Part shown: positions 31,769 through 39,834 of the stretch, piece after piece
Layout of the letters: each line of letters begins with the position of its first letter
How positions within the stretch are numbered: position 1 is the first letter of the stretch
Source: Chloroflexota bacterium
GTDB lineage: Bacteria > Chloroflexota > Anaerolineae > Anaerolineales > UBA4823
Assembly (NCBI GenBank): GCA_029265355.1
Contig: JAJUJL010000010.1
Location: forward strand, 101,617-165,616
Direction of reading: 5' to 3'
Length of the DNA stretch: 64,000 nt
Program-made: the position numbers and the translations under genes
The notes under the pieces: model-generated
The model's input: only the letters and a program-made list of their open reading frames with translations
Database searches by the model: none
What the model was told of the DNA's origin: nothing

Positions 31769-32899
31769 TCAGGGGCATCCATTGGCGAGATGTTCCTCGA
31801 ATGTGCGCGCAAAATTGTGGCGACCAGAGCCGTCGCAGGCAGCCCGAAAATACAGATAGGGGCTTTCGGCAGGAAAAGCAACCGCCCGCCAGGCAGCCAG
31901 GCCAGGATTGGAGATCGGGCCAGGCGGCAGGCCGCTGTACAGATAAGTGTTGTAGGCAGAGTCGATTTTCAGGTCCTGCAGGCTGAGCGGATTGGTCCAC
32001 CAGGTGCGCTGCTCGGCGTTGAAACCGATGGCGTACTGCACGGTCGGGTCACTGTCCAGTTTCATGCCTCGCGCCAGGCGATTGTGAAAAACCGAGGCAA
32101 TCAAAGGCATCTCGCTTTCGTCGACGGCTTCCCGTTCAACGATCGATGCCAGAATAATGCCCTGGAAGACCGTCAGCCCTTGACGGTTGAAGCCCTGCTG
32201 TATTTCAGCGCTCATTTCCTGTTCGAAACGCTCCAACAGGATGTGGATCAACTCGCTGGCGGAGAGGCTGCGCGGCAGGGTGTACACATCTGGATACAGG
32301 AAACCCTCCAGGCCAGAAGTCGGCAAAGGAGAGGGCAGGAACGAGAAATCGGGCGGCGGTGTGCGCGCGGCAGCCAGGAAAACATCCGGCGTTATGTTGA
32401 GCCCTGAAGTGGGCAACGCGGCAGCAATTTCTTCCACTCTCCAACCCGCCAGAATGCGGAAATCCACCTGTTTGGGTGTTGGATCCAGCATGCTGCGCGC
32501 GATCTGCACCGGCGTTTGCGCGGCGCTCAACGTGTAGCGCCCGGCCTGAAGTTGCTTATCCAGGCCGGTGTACACCAGGTAATTGCGAAAGGCTTCAGCA
32601 TTGGGGATTAATCCCTGTTCTACAAGGCGTTGCGCGACTGAACTGGCAGACTCGCCCAGCGCAATCTCGAAAGCCTGTGTTGCGCTGGTTTCATCCATGG
32701 CTTGTGTGAGGGATTGTTCGTGCAAGACCAGCAGCAGGGCGTATGTCCAACGCTGGCGGTCGCTCAGATCAGGGCTGGGAGGGCCATAAAGCTGCAAGGC
32801 GCGCTCGGGAACGCTGATGGCGATCAACGGAACAATGATTGCCAGCACACACAAGCTGAGCAATATGGCGACAATGACCAGGCGGATCAATCGTTGCAT
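31769..32899 (-). CDS. mltG: Endolytic murein transglycosylase MltG
   Basis: The 376-residue protein has one N-terminal membrane helix (about residues 7-28), a LysM-like region and the YceG catalytic domain. Motifs include GWRVEEIAAALP, GLEGFLYPDVYTL and ILASIVEREAVDESEMPLIASVFHNRL with catalytic Glu255, then LDSDPTVQYAIG and SAYNTYLYSGLPPGPISNPG. MltG cuts nascent peptidoglycan and is thought to terminate glycan strands. It lies 24 nt downstream of ruvX, the common bacterial neighbour. Length is normal. Confidence 0.96.
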   Translation of the reverse strand: MQRLIRLVIVAILLSLCVLAIIVPLIAISVPERALQLYGPPSPDLSDRQRWTYALLLVLHEQSLTQAMDETSATQAFEIALGESASSVAQRLVEQGLIPNAEAFRNYLVYTGLDKQLQAGRYTLSAAQTPVQIARSMLDPTPKQVDFRILAGWRVEEIAAALPTSGLNITPDVFLAAARTPPPDFSFLPSPLPTSGLEGFLYPDVYTLPRSLSASELIHILLERFEQEMSAEIQQGFNRQGLTVFQGIILASIVEREAVDESEMPLIASVFHNRLARGMKLDSDPTVQYAIGFNAEQRTWWTNPLSLQDLKIDSAYNTYLYSGLPPGPISNPGLAAWRAVAFPAESPYLYFRAACDGSGRHNFARTFEEHLANGCP

Positions 32900-32923
32900 G
32901 GCAGTGGTGGAATTAACCGTTGT

Positions 32924-33337
32924 TTACCGGCTGTGAGTATCCAGGTAAGATTGTAAGATATAGGTGGCAGCAATTTCATCCAGGTGTCCCCTTCGGTGAC
33001 GCCGGCTGGCGCCCATCGCCAAACGCGCCTGGCGCGCAGCCTGTGTGCTGCCGCTCTCATCCCACAGTTCAACCGGCACGCCGGTCTGGCTGCGCAGTGC
33101 GCCAGCCAGACGCGCAGCGCGGCGGCTCTGGGGGGTTGGCTGGTTATCGGCATCCAGCGCCTGCCCGACCACGATGAGCGCGGCGCCGTGCTCCTGGGCA
33201 ATTTGGGCGATCACAGCCGCATCGATGGTTCGCGATTGGTGGCGGATGACCATCAGCGGGTTGGCAATCGTGCCGCTCGGATCGCTCAATGCCAGGCCGA
33301 TGTTCTTTTCCCCAGGATCAACGCCCAGGACTCTCAT
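32924..33337 (-). CDS. ruvX: RuvX/YqgF Holliday-junction resolvase-like nuclease
   Basis: The 137-residue protein has an RNase H-like fold with the expected acidic residues: Asp7 in VLGVDPGEKNIGLALSD, Glu94 in LWDESGSTQAA and Asp120 in RGHLDEIAATYIL. YqgF proteins process pre-16S rRNA and/or resolve branched DNA. Length matches the family. Its 5' end overlaps the preceding baseplate-J-like gene by 20 nt, and mltG follows. Confidence 0.96.
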   Translation of the reverse strand: MRVLGVDPGEKNIGLALSDPSGTIANPLMVIRHQSRTIDAAVIAQIAQEHGAALIVVGQALDADNQPTPQSRRAARLAGALRSQTGVPVELWDESGSTQAARQARLAMGASRRHRRGHLDEIAATYILQSYLDTHSR

Positions 33338-34841
33338 GGATGATCACTCCGATGCGAAGAGGTAAGATCGGCAGCCTCGGCCACCAGCTCGGCGACAGGC
33401 GAACAATGGGGGCATTTGCCAGGGCCAGCTCTGCGCCCAGTCGTTCGACTGCCAGTTGCGGCGGCATGCCGAGCACGAGCCGGGTCGCAGCCTCGGATGA
33501 GAGCCTGGATTGCATGCGGCGGCGCGCCCGTATGGCGCCTGGCTGGTTCGCTTCACCGAGCACGGGAGGTTGCAGCACCTCGATCTCCAGGCTGTTGGCC
33601 ACGGCGGTGTACCCGGCTGGAAGATTGGCATCCAATACTGCGGCTGCCAGGTTGGTCAAGCTGCTGCCTTTGATGTAATAGGCCTGGTATTCCAGCAGCA
33701 GATGCAAGTGCAAGGTGTTCGCGGGTTGTTGGCTGAGCGGCTCAAAGGTTTGTTCGATCACCTGCGTGACGGTGATCGAGGCGGGCAGCAGCAGGTCTCC
33801 AGGAGCGAGATTATCCTGCAGGTCGCCCAGTGCCACCAGTCGCAGCTCGCTTTCTAACTGCTGGATGAGGCGGATACGGTCTTGTTCGCTGGGGGCGGGC
33901 AGGCTGCGATCGGCGCCGCCCTGGATGGCGCGGGGATTGTTCACTGCCAGCACTGTGCCCAGCGCGCCTTCGATGGCGCGCACCCTGCCGGCAGTCTGGT
34001 TCCCTTGGGCGCCGGCAGCCAAAGCCCGCACTGGCGCTGCGAAGGTGCTACCTGGGCCGGCTTCGATTTCTCCGGCGCGGGTGGTGACATAGCGCTGCGG
34101 AGGGGTGTCCAGGCTGCGCAGTATCAAACCAGCCGGAATGGTCAGCGTCTGTGTAGACAAGTTGGTGAATTGCACCTCCCCCACCGCAAAGCTGTCCGGC
34201 ACGCGCTGCACGCCGCTGGTTTGAGTTTCAGCGCTGCCTTCCACCAGCACCCGCATTGGCTCGGCTGGCAAAGCTCCAGAGAGCGTCAGGCTGCGCAGGT
34301 CTGGACGCGCCTGTATCTCAAATTCCAGGCTTTGCACCTCGCTCTGCGGAGTGAGCTCCAGGATGGCGGATGGCGCTAAAAACCCTGCCAGCGCCAAGAT
34401 CGCCAACAGGCCGAAGGAGAAGATAATCGCCCGCGCCCAGGGTTTGTCCAACCAGCCCATCGTCGGAGGTTTGAGCGCCTGGCGAATGCTTTGCAGATCC
34501 GGCCTTGGGTGTGGCTCGGGCGCCAGCTCGGGTTGTTTCTGCGCCCGGAGGCGGCGATCGGCGCGCCAATGCGCTTGCTGCGCCTGGGATAAATTGGCAA
34601 AGATGGGGATAGCCAGGCGGCGCGCGTTGGCTCTCACCTCCGCATCGCGAGACACGAGCACGAGCTGAGCGCCCAGGTTTCGGCTGTGGCGTTGCAGCAG
34701 TACCAGGTCCAGGCGCCGGTGGAGCACCCGCCCGCTCTCAGGCCAGATCAGCAAGATACGCCCAGCTTTATTCCAGCCCATCTTATCCCGGGCGGAAATA
34801 TAATCATCGTAGACTTCCAGACGTATCATCTGCGTTTTCAT
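33318..34841 (-). CDS. Baseplate J/gp47-like single-pass membrane protein
   Basis: The 507-residue protein has a cytoplasmic N-terminal domain (about 1-140: MIRLEVYDDYISARDKMGW, LVLVSRDAEVRANARRLAIPIF). One membrane helix (about 147-172) follows, then a long extracellular beta-rich region with VGEVQFTNLSTQTLTIPAGLILRS and GNQTAGRVRAIEG. The latter is the signature that automated pipelines call baseplate J. No phage or contractile-injection genes are nearby, so it is probably a surface-anchored protein of unknown role. It overlaps ruvX, indicating coupling. The start may be ATG 34841 or four codons later. Confidence 0.75.
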   Translation of the reverse strand: MKTQMIRLEVYDDYISARDKMGWNKAGRILLIWPESGRVLHRRLDLVLLQRHSRNLGAQLVLVSRDAEVRANARRLAIPIFANLSQAQQAHWRADRRLRAQKQPELAPEPHPRPDLQSIRQALKPPTMGWLDKPWARAIIFSFGLLAILALAGFLAPSAILELTPQSEVQSLEFEIQARPDLRSLTLSGALPAEPMRVLVEGSAETQTSGVQRVPDSFAVGEVQFTNLSTQTLTIPAGLILRSLDTPPQRYVTTRAGEIEAGPGSTFAAPVRALAAGAQGNQTAGRVRAIEGALGTVLAVNNPRAIQGGADRSLPAPSEQDRIRLIQQLESELRLVALGDLQDNLAPGDLLLPASITVTQVIEQTFEPLSQQPANTLHLHLLLEYQAYYIKGSSLTNLAAAVLDANLPAGYTAVANSLEIEVLQPPVLGEANQPGAIRARRRMQSRLSSEAATRLVLGMPPQLAVERLGAELALANAPIVRLSPSWWPRLPILPLRIGVIIHESPGR

Positions 34842-34921
34842 GCCAGCCAGCGCCTTTTAACTGGAGGAAATTTCGGCTTGATTTTACCATTCCCGTGCGC
34901 ACTACCTGTGAGCAGCATGCC

Positions 34922-36061
34922 CTAAGGGGTGAAGGCCGTGATCGCCTCGAGCACGCGCTGCTGCTCCTCCGGCTGCAAGCCGGCGTACAGCGGCAGGCGC
35001 AGCAGACGATCGCTGATATCTTCGGTCACGGGGGCGTCGCCTGGCTGGCCTCCGAAGCGCTTTCCCATGCGCGAGAGATGCAAGGGCAGGTAGTGAAAAA
35101 CGCTGAGGATGCGGCGGGATTTCAAGTGCTCGATCAGCCGCTGGCGAGCTTCAAGCGATGGCATCAGCAAGTAATAGATGTGGTAAGGTTGCGTGCAATG
35201 CGAAGGGATCGTCGGACGCTGCACGCCAGCGCGACTGGCCCAGCCGGAAAGCTCCCGATCGTACGTCTCCCAGATACGCTGCCGGCGGCGCTGTATTTCC
35301 TGCCGGGCTTCGAGCTGCGCCCACAGGAAAGCCGCCAGCAAGTCTGAGAGCACGTAGCTCGAGCCGATGTCCGTCCAGGTATATTTGTCCACCTGGCCGC
35401 GGAAGAAGCGGCTGCGATCGGTGCCTTTTTCTCGGATGATCTCCGCCCGCTCGACCAGGGCTGGATGGTTGATCAGCAAAGCGCCGCCCTCGCCGCAGGA
35501 AATATTTTTCGTTTCGTGAAAGCTTTGCGTAGCCAGCGCGCCAAAGCTGCCCAATGGGCGCCCTTTGTAAAGACCAAACAGGCCGTGGGCGTTGTCTTCG
35601 ACGATTGGGAGATCGTGGCGGCTGGCGATTTGACCGATGGCATCCATTTCGCAGCCCACCCCCGCGTAATGCACCACGACGATGGCGCGCGTGCGCGGCG
35701 TGATTTTTTCCGCCAGCAGATTTTCATCCAGGTTGAGCGTATCGGGGCGGATATCGATAAAGACCGGTTGGGCGCCACGCAGGGCAAAGGCATTCACCGT
35801 GGAGACAAAGGTAAAGGATGGCACGATCACTTCGTCGCCTGGCTTGATCTCGAGAAGCAGGGCAGCCATCTCCAGGGCATGGGTGCAAGAAGTGGTCAGC
35901 AGCGCCCGGTGGGCAGTGGTGATTTGCTCCAGTTGCGCCTGGCAGCGGCGAGTGAAGGGCCCATCCCCAGAGATGTGCCCTTGCTGCATGGCCTGCTGTA
36001 TGTAAGTCACTTCGTTGCCGGTGGTGTAGGCGCGGTTGAAGGGGATATCGTAAGCGATCAT
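34922..36061 (-). CDS. wecE: dTDP-4-amino-4,6-dideoxygalactose transaminase WecE
   Basis: From the ATG at 36061 the product is 379 residues. It is very like E. coli WecE (RffA) as I remember it: IPFNRAYTTGNEVTYIQQAM, SGDGPFTRRCQ, SFTFVSTVNAFALRG and EKGTDRSRFFRGQVDKYTW. The PLP lysine is Lys185 in HETKNISCGEGG. It aminates dTDP-4-keto-6-deoxyglucose to dTDP-Fuc4N with glutamate. The upstream WecD-like acetyltransferase overlaps it, so the pair probably makes dTDP-Fuc4NAc for a surface glycan. A frame starting at 36100 is excluded because it lies in the acetyltransferase gene. Confidence 0.95.
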   Translation of the reverse strand: MIAYDIPFNRAYTTGNEVTYIQQAMQQGHISGDGPFTRRCQAQLEQITTAHRALLTTSCTHALEMAALLLEIKPGDEVIVPSFTFVSTVNAFALRGAQPVFIDIRPDTLNLDENLLAEKITPRTRAIVVVHYAGVGCEMDAIGQIASRHDLPIVEDNAHGLFGLYKGRPLGSFGALATQSFHETKNISCGEGGALLINHPALVERAEIIREKGTDRSRFFRGQVDKYTWTDIGSSYVLSDLLAAFLWAQLEARQEIQRRRQRIWETYDRELSGWASRAGVQRPTIPSHCTQPYHIYYLLMPSLEARQRLIEHLKSRRILSVFHYLPLHLSRMGKRFGGQPGDAPVTEDISDRLLRLPLYAGLQPEEQQRVLEAITAFTP

Positions 36062-36828
36062 TCGGGGCCTGTTGTGTGTGAAAACCACTTGTGGAACCAC
36101 AGCGAAAAGTCCGAGAGGTGAAAACCGCTGCGCTGGTACAGGCGCAGGGCTGGCAGGTTGGCGCCGGCGGTGACCACCGCGGCGCGCACGGCGCCATGCG
36201 CCGCCAGCCAGGTCAGTCCGGCGGATACCAACCGGCTGCCCAGGCCGCGTTGGCGAGAGGCTTGGGCGACGCCCAGCAGGGCAATCGACCCCAGCGATTG
36301 CCCGGCATGGACGTTCAGGGTGATGAAACCAGCAGGTGTATCTCTGTCCACAACCACCAGTACCTGGTCTGCGTAACCCTGGCAGCTTGTCTCGATCCAG
36401 GTGCGATAGAGAGCTTCAGCTCGCTCTCTGGAGAAACCGGGATCGTTGTGGAAACGGGTCTGGGTGAAGCTGTGGGCGGCGATATCGCTCAGGGCTGGGA
36501 TATCGCTGGGCTGCCAATCGCGCACCCAGGCATCGCCGCTGGGTGCAACCGTTTCGATCTCCAGGCTGGAAAGATCGCGTTCCAGCGTGAGGCGCGTATC
36601 GACCAGGATAAACCCGTGCTGGCATGCCAGGCGCGAGCTGAGAGGATGGTCGCCAGCGGCGAGAAAATACAGGCAGTCTATCTCCTGGCCGCGGCACCAG
36701 TCGAGCGCTTGCTCCATGACCTGGGGCTCGAGCCTGGTTGGCAACAAACGGGCGATGCGCCGTTGGAAGAAATGGCTGTCCCAATCCAGGTAGCGGCAGG
36801 TTGCCGGCGCAGGCGCGGGCTCACCCAT
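36058..36828 (-). CDS. GNAT acetyltransferase, WecD (dTDP-fucosamine acetyltransferase)-like
   Basis: From the ATG at 36828 the product is 256 residues. The N-terminal domain opens YLDWDSHFFQRRIARL, as in WecD-type enzymes, where the substrate is bound. The C-terminal GNAT domain has FITLNVHAGQSLGSIALLGVAQASRQRGLGSRLV, with the acetyl-CoA loop QxxGxG represented by RQRGLGS, then NLPALRLYQRSGF. It is predicted to acetylate dTDP-Fuc4N made by the adjacent transaminase. The start overlaps the glycosyltransferase stop by 8 nt, and its stop overlaps wecE. The exact substrate is inferred from context. Confidence 0.88.
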   Translation of the reverse strand: MGEPAPAPATCRYLDWDSHFFQRRIARLLPTRLEPQVMEQALDWCRGQEIDCLYFLAAGDHPLSSRLACQHGFILVDTRLTLERDLSSLEIETVAPSGDAWVRDWQPSDIPALSDIAAHSFTQTRFHNDPGFSRERAEALYRTWIETSCQGYADQVLVVVDRDTPAGFITLNVHAGQSLGSIALLGVAQASRQRGLGSRLVSAGLTWLAAHGAVRAAVVTAGANLPALRLYQRSGFHLSDFSLWFHKWFSHTTGPE

Positions 36829-37780
36829 GGTCAACTCCGGTTTGCCGGCGCACGACGTAGGGTGGGCGGTCCATGCTGCGGAAGTACATGCGCGCCAGGT
36901 ATTCGCCGATGATCCCCAGGGCAAAAAGCTGCACGCCCGAGAAAATGGCGATGGTGGAAGCCAGGAAGGGAAAGCCGGGCACGCTGTAGCCCAGGATCAA
37001 ATAACGCCCGATCACATACACCAACACCAGCAAACCGAACAGGGAAAAAACGAAACCCATCAGGCTGGCGAGCCGCAGGGGGAGCACGCTGAAGCCGGTG
37101 ATCATGTTGACGGCATGGCGCACCAGCTTTTTGAAGGTGTAGTTCGAAGCGCCGTAGGGACGCGGCCGGTGCTCGACCGGAATGGCTGCAAAGCGGTTGC
37201 TGCCCCAGGTGAGCAGCACATCGATCGAGACGTAGGTGTTGCGGTAATCCAAAAATGCGTCGCGCAATTGGCTGCGAAAAGCGCGAAATGCAGATACCTG
37301 CCGGGCGGTGGCAGCGCCCATCGCGCTCTGCAGAGCCAGCTTGGTGATGCGCGACGCCATGTCGCGCCATAATCCATGCTGCTCTTGCTGCGGCGTCCCA
37401 TAGACAACATCGAAGCCCTCTTCCAGCTTCGCCAGCAGCTTGGGAATCTCTTCGGGCGGGTGCTGCAGGTCATCGTCCAATGTGACGATCTGCGCACCGC
37501 GCGCTTCGCGAATCCCACACAGCAGCGCATTGTGCTGCCCATAATTGCGCATCAAGTCAATGCCTCGCATCCAGGGGCGGGTAGTTTGCAACTGCTGGAT
37601 GACCTGCCAGCTCTGATCGCGACTGCCATCGTTGACCAGGATCAATTCCCACGCCACAGCCTGGGAAGCCATCACCTGCTCCAGGCGCAGCACAAGCTCG
37701 GGCAGCGCCTCCTGGCTGTTATAAACCGGGATAATAATCGAGAGTTCAACGGATGGAGAAGGGGTTGGGTCAGCGCTCAT
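36821..37780 (-). CDS. Polyprenyl-phosphate glycosyltransferase (GT2, ArnC/DPM1-like)
   Basis: The 319-residue protein has a GT-A domain: SIIIPVYNSQEALPELV, VNDGSRDQSW, and catalytic DDD at 102-104 in VTLDDDLQHPPEE. Two C-terminal membrane helices follow (about 235-260 and 270-295). This is the layout of enzymes that load a sugar onto undecaprenyl phosphate (ArnC, GtrB). The product would feed a GT-C transferase such as the neighbouring 676-residue membrane protein. It overlaps both neighbours by a few nucleotides, indicating one operon. Confidence 0.93.
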   Translation of the reverse strand: MSADPTPSPSVELSIIIPVYNSQEALPELVLRLEQVMASQAVAWELILVNDGSRDQSWQVIQQLQTTRPWMRGIDLMRNYGQHNALLCGIREARGAQIVTLDDDLQHPPEEIPKLLAKLEEGFDVVYGTPQQEQHGLWRDMASRITKLALQSAMGAATARQVSAFRAFRSQLRDAFLDYRNTYVSIDVLLTWGSNRFAAIPVEHRPRPYGASNYTFKKLVRHAVNMITGFSVLPLRLASLMGFVFSLFGLLVLVYVIGRYLILGYSVPGFPFLASTIAIFSGVQLFALGIIGEYLARMYFRSMDRPPYVVRRQTGVDHG

Positions 37781-39807
37781 TCGCAGCTCAAAAATTTTGC
37801 CAGCTCATCTTCAGCCTGCTGGCGTGCGGCGCTTTGCGGCGTTTGGGTGGAGATACGCTGCCAGGTAGCGCACAGGATGCGATCCATGCGCTGGGTAAGC
37901 GTGTGAGCCTGCAGGGAGAGCGCCACGGCGCGCTCCCAATCGCCCGTGAGCGCATGCGCTTCAATGTAGGGTAATAACTCTGGTGCATTGACTTCGTACA
38001 AACGCATGTTCAAGTCAAAAGCCTGCTGACTGAGGGGAATGATTTGCTCCCACAAACCTTGCTGGGCTGCCAGCTCGGCTTTCTCAAAATAATAACACCA
38101 ATTTGCTTCTGGCGGCTGTCCGAAGATGCTCGGCGGCGGTTGGGCGGGAGATGCTGGTTGGGGGATGACCAGATCGAGCTGTGAGAGCTTCATCGCATCC
38201 GAGAGGTAGCGGGGTTTTTGCGGCAGCCGGGCGTCTTTGGCCGGGTCGAGCAGCTTGACACACCCCGGCGGCGTGTAATAGAGCAGGATCGCCTGTGAAG
38301 TCGTCCCGCTGAAAGCGGTGGCGCGGTAGGGTTGGTAGATCGGCTGATCGGGTTCCAATACCTCAATCCGCGCCCCCAGGCGTGACTCCAGCGCAGAGAG
38401 CAGGTAGGGCATGGGCTGCGCCAATGTATCCGGCGAGTAAATCCAGTTGAGCGGGGCGGTCAGCGAGTTATCGCTGTAATATGTGAACGGCAGTTCGGAG
38501 GTGATCAAGACGGTGCCGGGTTGGATACCCGGGGCGCGCCAGATGAGCTGCCAGAAGAAGGCTGCCTGCTGATTCCAGTCACGGCGGTAAATATTGGCGG
38601 TTTCGAAGTGCGCGCCAACCGCCAACCCGATCATGGCGCTCAACACGATCCGCTGCCAGCGAGTTTGCCTGAGCAGCGAGACCAGCCCGGTGATCAGCAG
38701 CGAAGCGCCTGGCATCATCGCCAGGGTGAAGCGATCCCAGGGAAAGCGCAGCTCGATGGGGAGATTGGTCGCCCAGAAGGGCCAGCCGCCGACAAAGAGC
38801 GCAAAAACGCCTGCCAGCGTCAACCCCACGCTCAGCCGGAAGGGGTGTTCCATCGCTTCTGCTCGCAGGTAGCTGCGCAGCCAGAAGGCGCTCGATAGAC
38901 CAGCAGCAACCGCAACCAGGGCAAAAGCCAGCGTGGGCAAGAGACCGAAATGCTCGAATCGGAGAAAATTGACCGTCTGCGCCCAGGCAAGCACGGAAGA
39001 TTCGTACATATCTGGCAAGATGTCGCTGCGCAATAAGCCGAGCAGGGTGGCGACCGGCGATTGTTGAAGCGACTCGAGCAAGGTGACCTCACCGCGCGGG
39101 GTCTCGCTCCAGACCACTCGCCAAAGGAGGAAAACAGTCATCAATCCGGCGAATGGCAGCCAGGCGAGCAGCGTGTGCGCCAACCTTTTTCGGAAGGGGG
39201 ACTCGTCCTGCCGCTGCCAAAGCAGCACCATTCGCAGCAGCTCCAGCCCAAAAAAATATTCTACGGTGAACATGGCAAAAGCGCTGCTGAGCACAGACAG
39301 GATGTATTCTAACCAGCGCAGGTGAATTGGCCTGGAGGCAGGCGGGCGCACTGCGCGCAGCATCCAAAACAGGGAAAGAAAGAAGACCGCCTGGATCAAG
39401 AAAACATGACTGTAGGTGACAGCGATGTACTGCTGTTTGAATCCAGGGTAGACGGCGAACAAGATGGCGGCCCAATCGGCGATTCGCGGCCGCCCGGGAA
39501 AAGCCTGGCGCAGCAGACCCCAAAAAGCAAGGGAAGCGACCCAGCGCGCCAGAAATCCAAAGACCTGCCAGGCGAGCGTCGATTCGCCCAACAGGGGGGT
39601 CGTCAACTGAAACAGCCATCCCAGCAGGGGTCGATCTTCGGCAAAGACCTGCCCGTAACCCTGTGGGCCTAAGAAATGCAAAAACCAGATCGCAGGCCAA
39701 TCGTCCCAAAAGAAACCCAACCAGGGAATTAATGGCCCATAGGCGGCTAAATGGAGCAGCAAAAGAAATGCCGGTATGCGCAAAACTATGGCGTTGGTCG
39801 CCTTCAT
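37777..39807 (-). CDS. Multi-pass membrane protein, probable GT-C glycosyltransferase
   Basis: The 676-residue protein has about 10-12 membrane helices in its first 420 residues and a soluble C-terminal part. Just after the first helix comes FFWDDWPAIWF; an acidic pair in the first outer loop is the hallmark of GT-C enzymes such as GT39/GT83. No stronger family match is visible. The C-terminal TPR-like helices (about 590-676) are unusual. Overlap with the ArnC-like gene suggests it transfers the lipid-linked sugar to a surface acceptor. It starts 27 nt after alaS. Confidence 0.72.
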   Translation of the reverse strand: MKATNAIVLRIPAFLLLLHLAAYGPLIPWLGFFWDDWPAIWFLHFLGPQGYGQVFAEDRPLLGWLFQLTTPLLGESTLAWQVFGFLARWVASLAFWGLLRQAFPGRPRIADWAAILFAVYPGFKQQYIAVTYSHVFLIQAVFFLSLFWMLRAVRPPASRPIHLRWLEYILSVLSSAFAMFTVEYFFGLELLRMVLLWQRQDESPFRKRLAHTLLAWLPFAGLMTVFLLWRVVWSETPRGEVTLLESLQQSPVATLLGLLRSDILPDMYESSVLAWAQTVNFLRFEHFGLLPTLAFALVAVAAGLSSAFWLRSYLRAEAMEHPFRLSVGLTLAGVFALFVGGWPFWATNLPIELRFPWDRFTLAMMPGASLLITGLVSLLRQTRWQRIVLSAMIGLAVGAHFETANIYRRDWNQQAAFFWQLIWRAPGIQPGTVLITSELPFTYYSDNSLTAPLNWIYSPDTLAQPMPYLLSALESRLGARIEVLEPDQPIYQPYRATAFSGTTSQAILLYYTPPGCVKLLDPAKDARLPQKPRYLSDAMKLSQLDLVIPQPASPAQPPPSIFGQPPEANWCYYFEKAELAAQQGLWEQIIPLSQQAFDLNMRLYEVNAPELLPYIEAHALTGDWERAVALSLQAHTLTQRMDRILCATWQRISTQTPQSAARQQAEDELAKFLSCE

Positions 39808-39834
39808 GCCGCTGTGCAGCAGTCCGGTTTCTTC

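Noticed and set aside
33318..34841. Phage tail or contractile-injection origin for the baseplate-J-like gene
   Set aside because: No other tail, sheath or spike genes nearby and the gene is coupled to housekeeping ruvX/mltG; the N-terminal cytoplasmic domain and membrane helix do not fit a baseplate protein.
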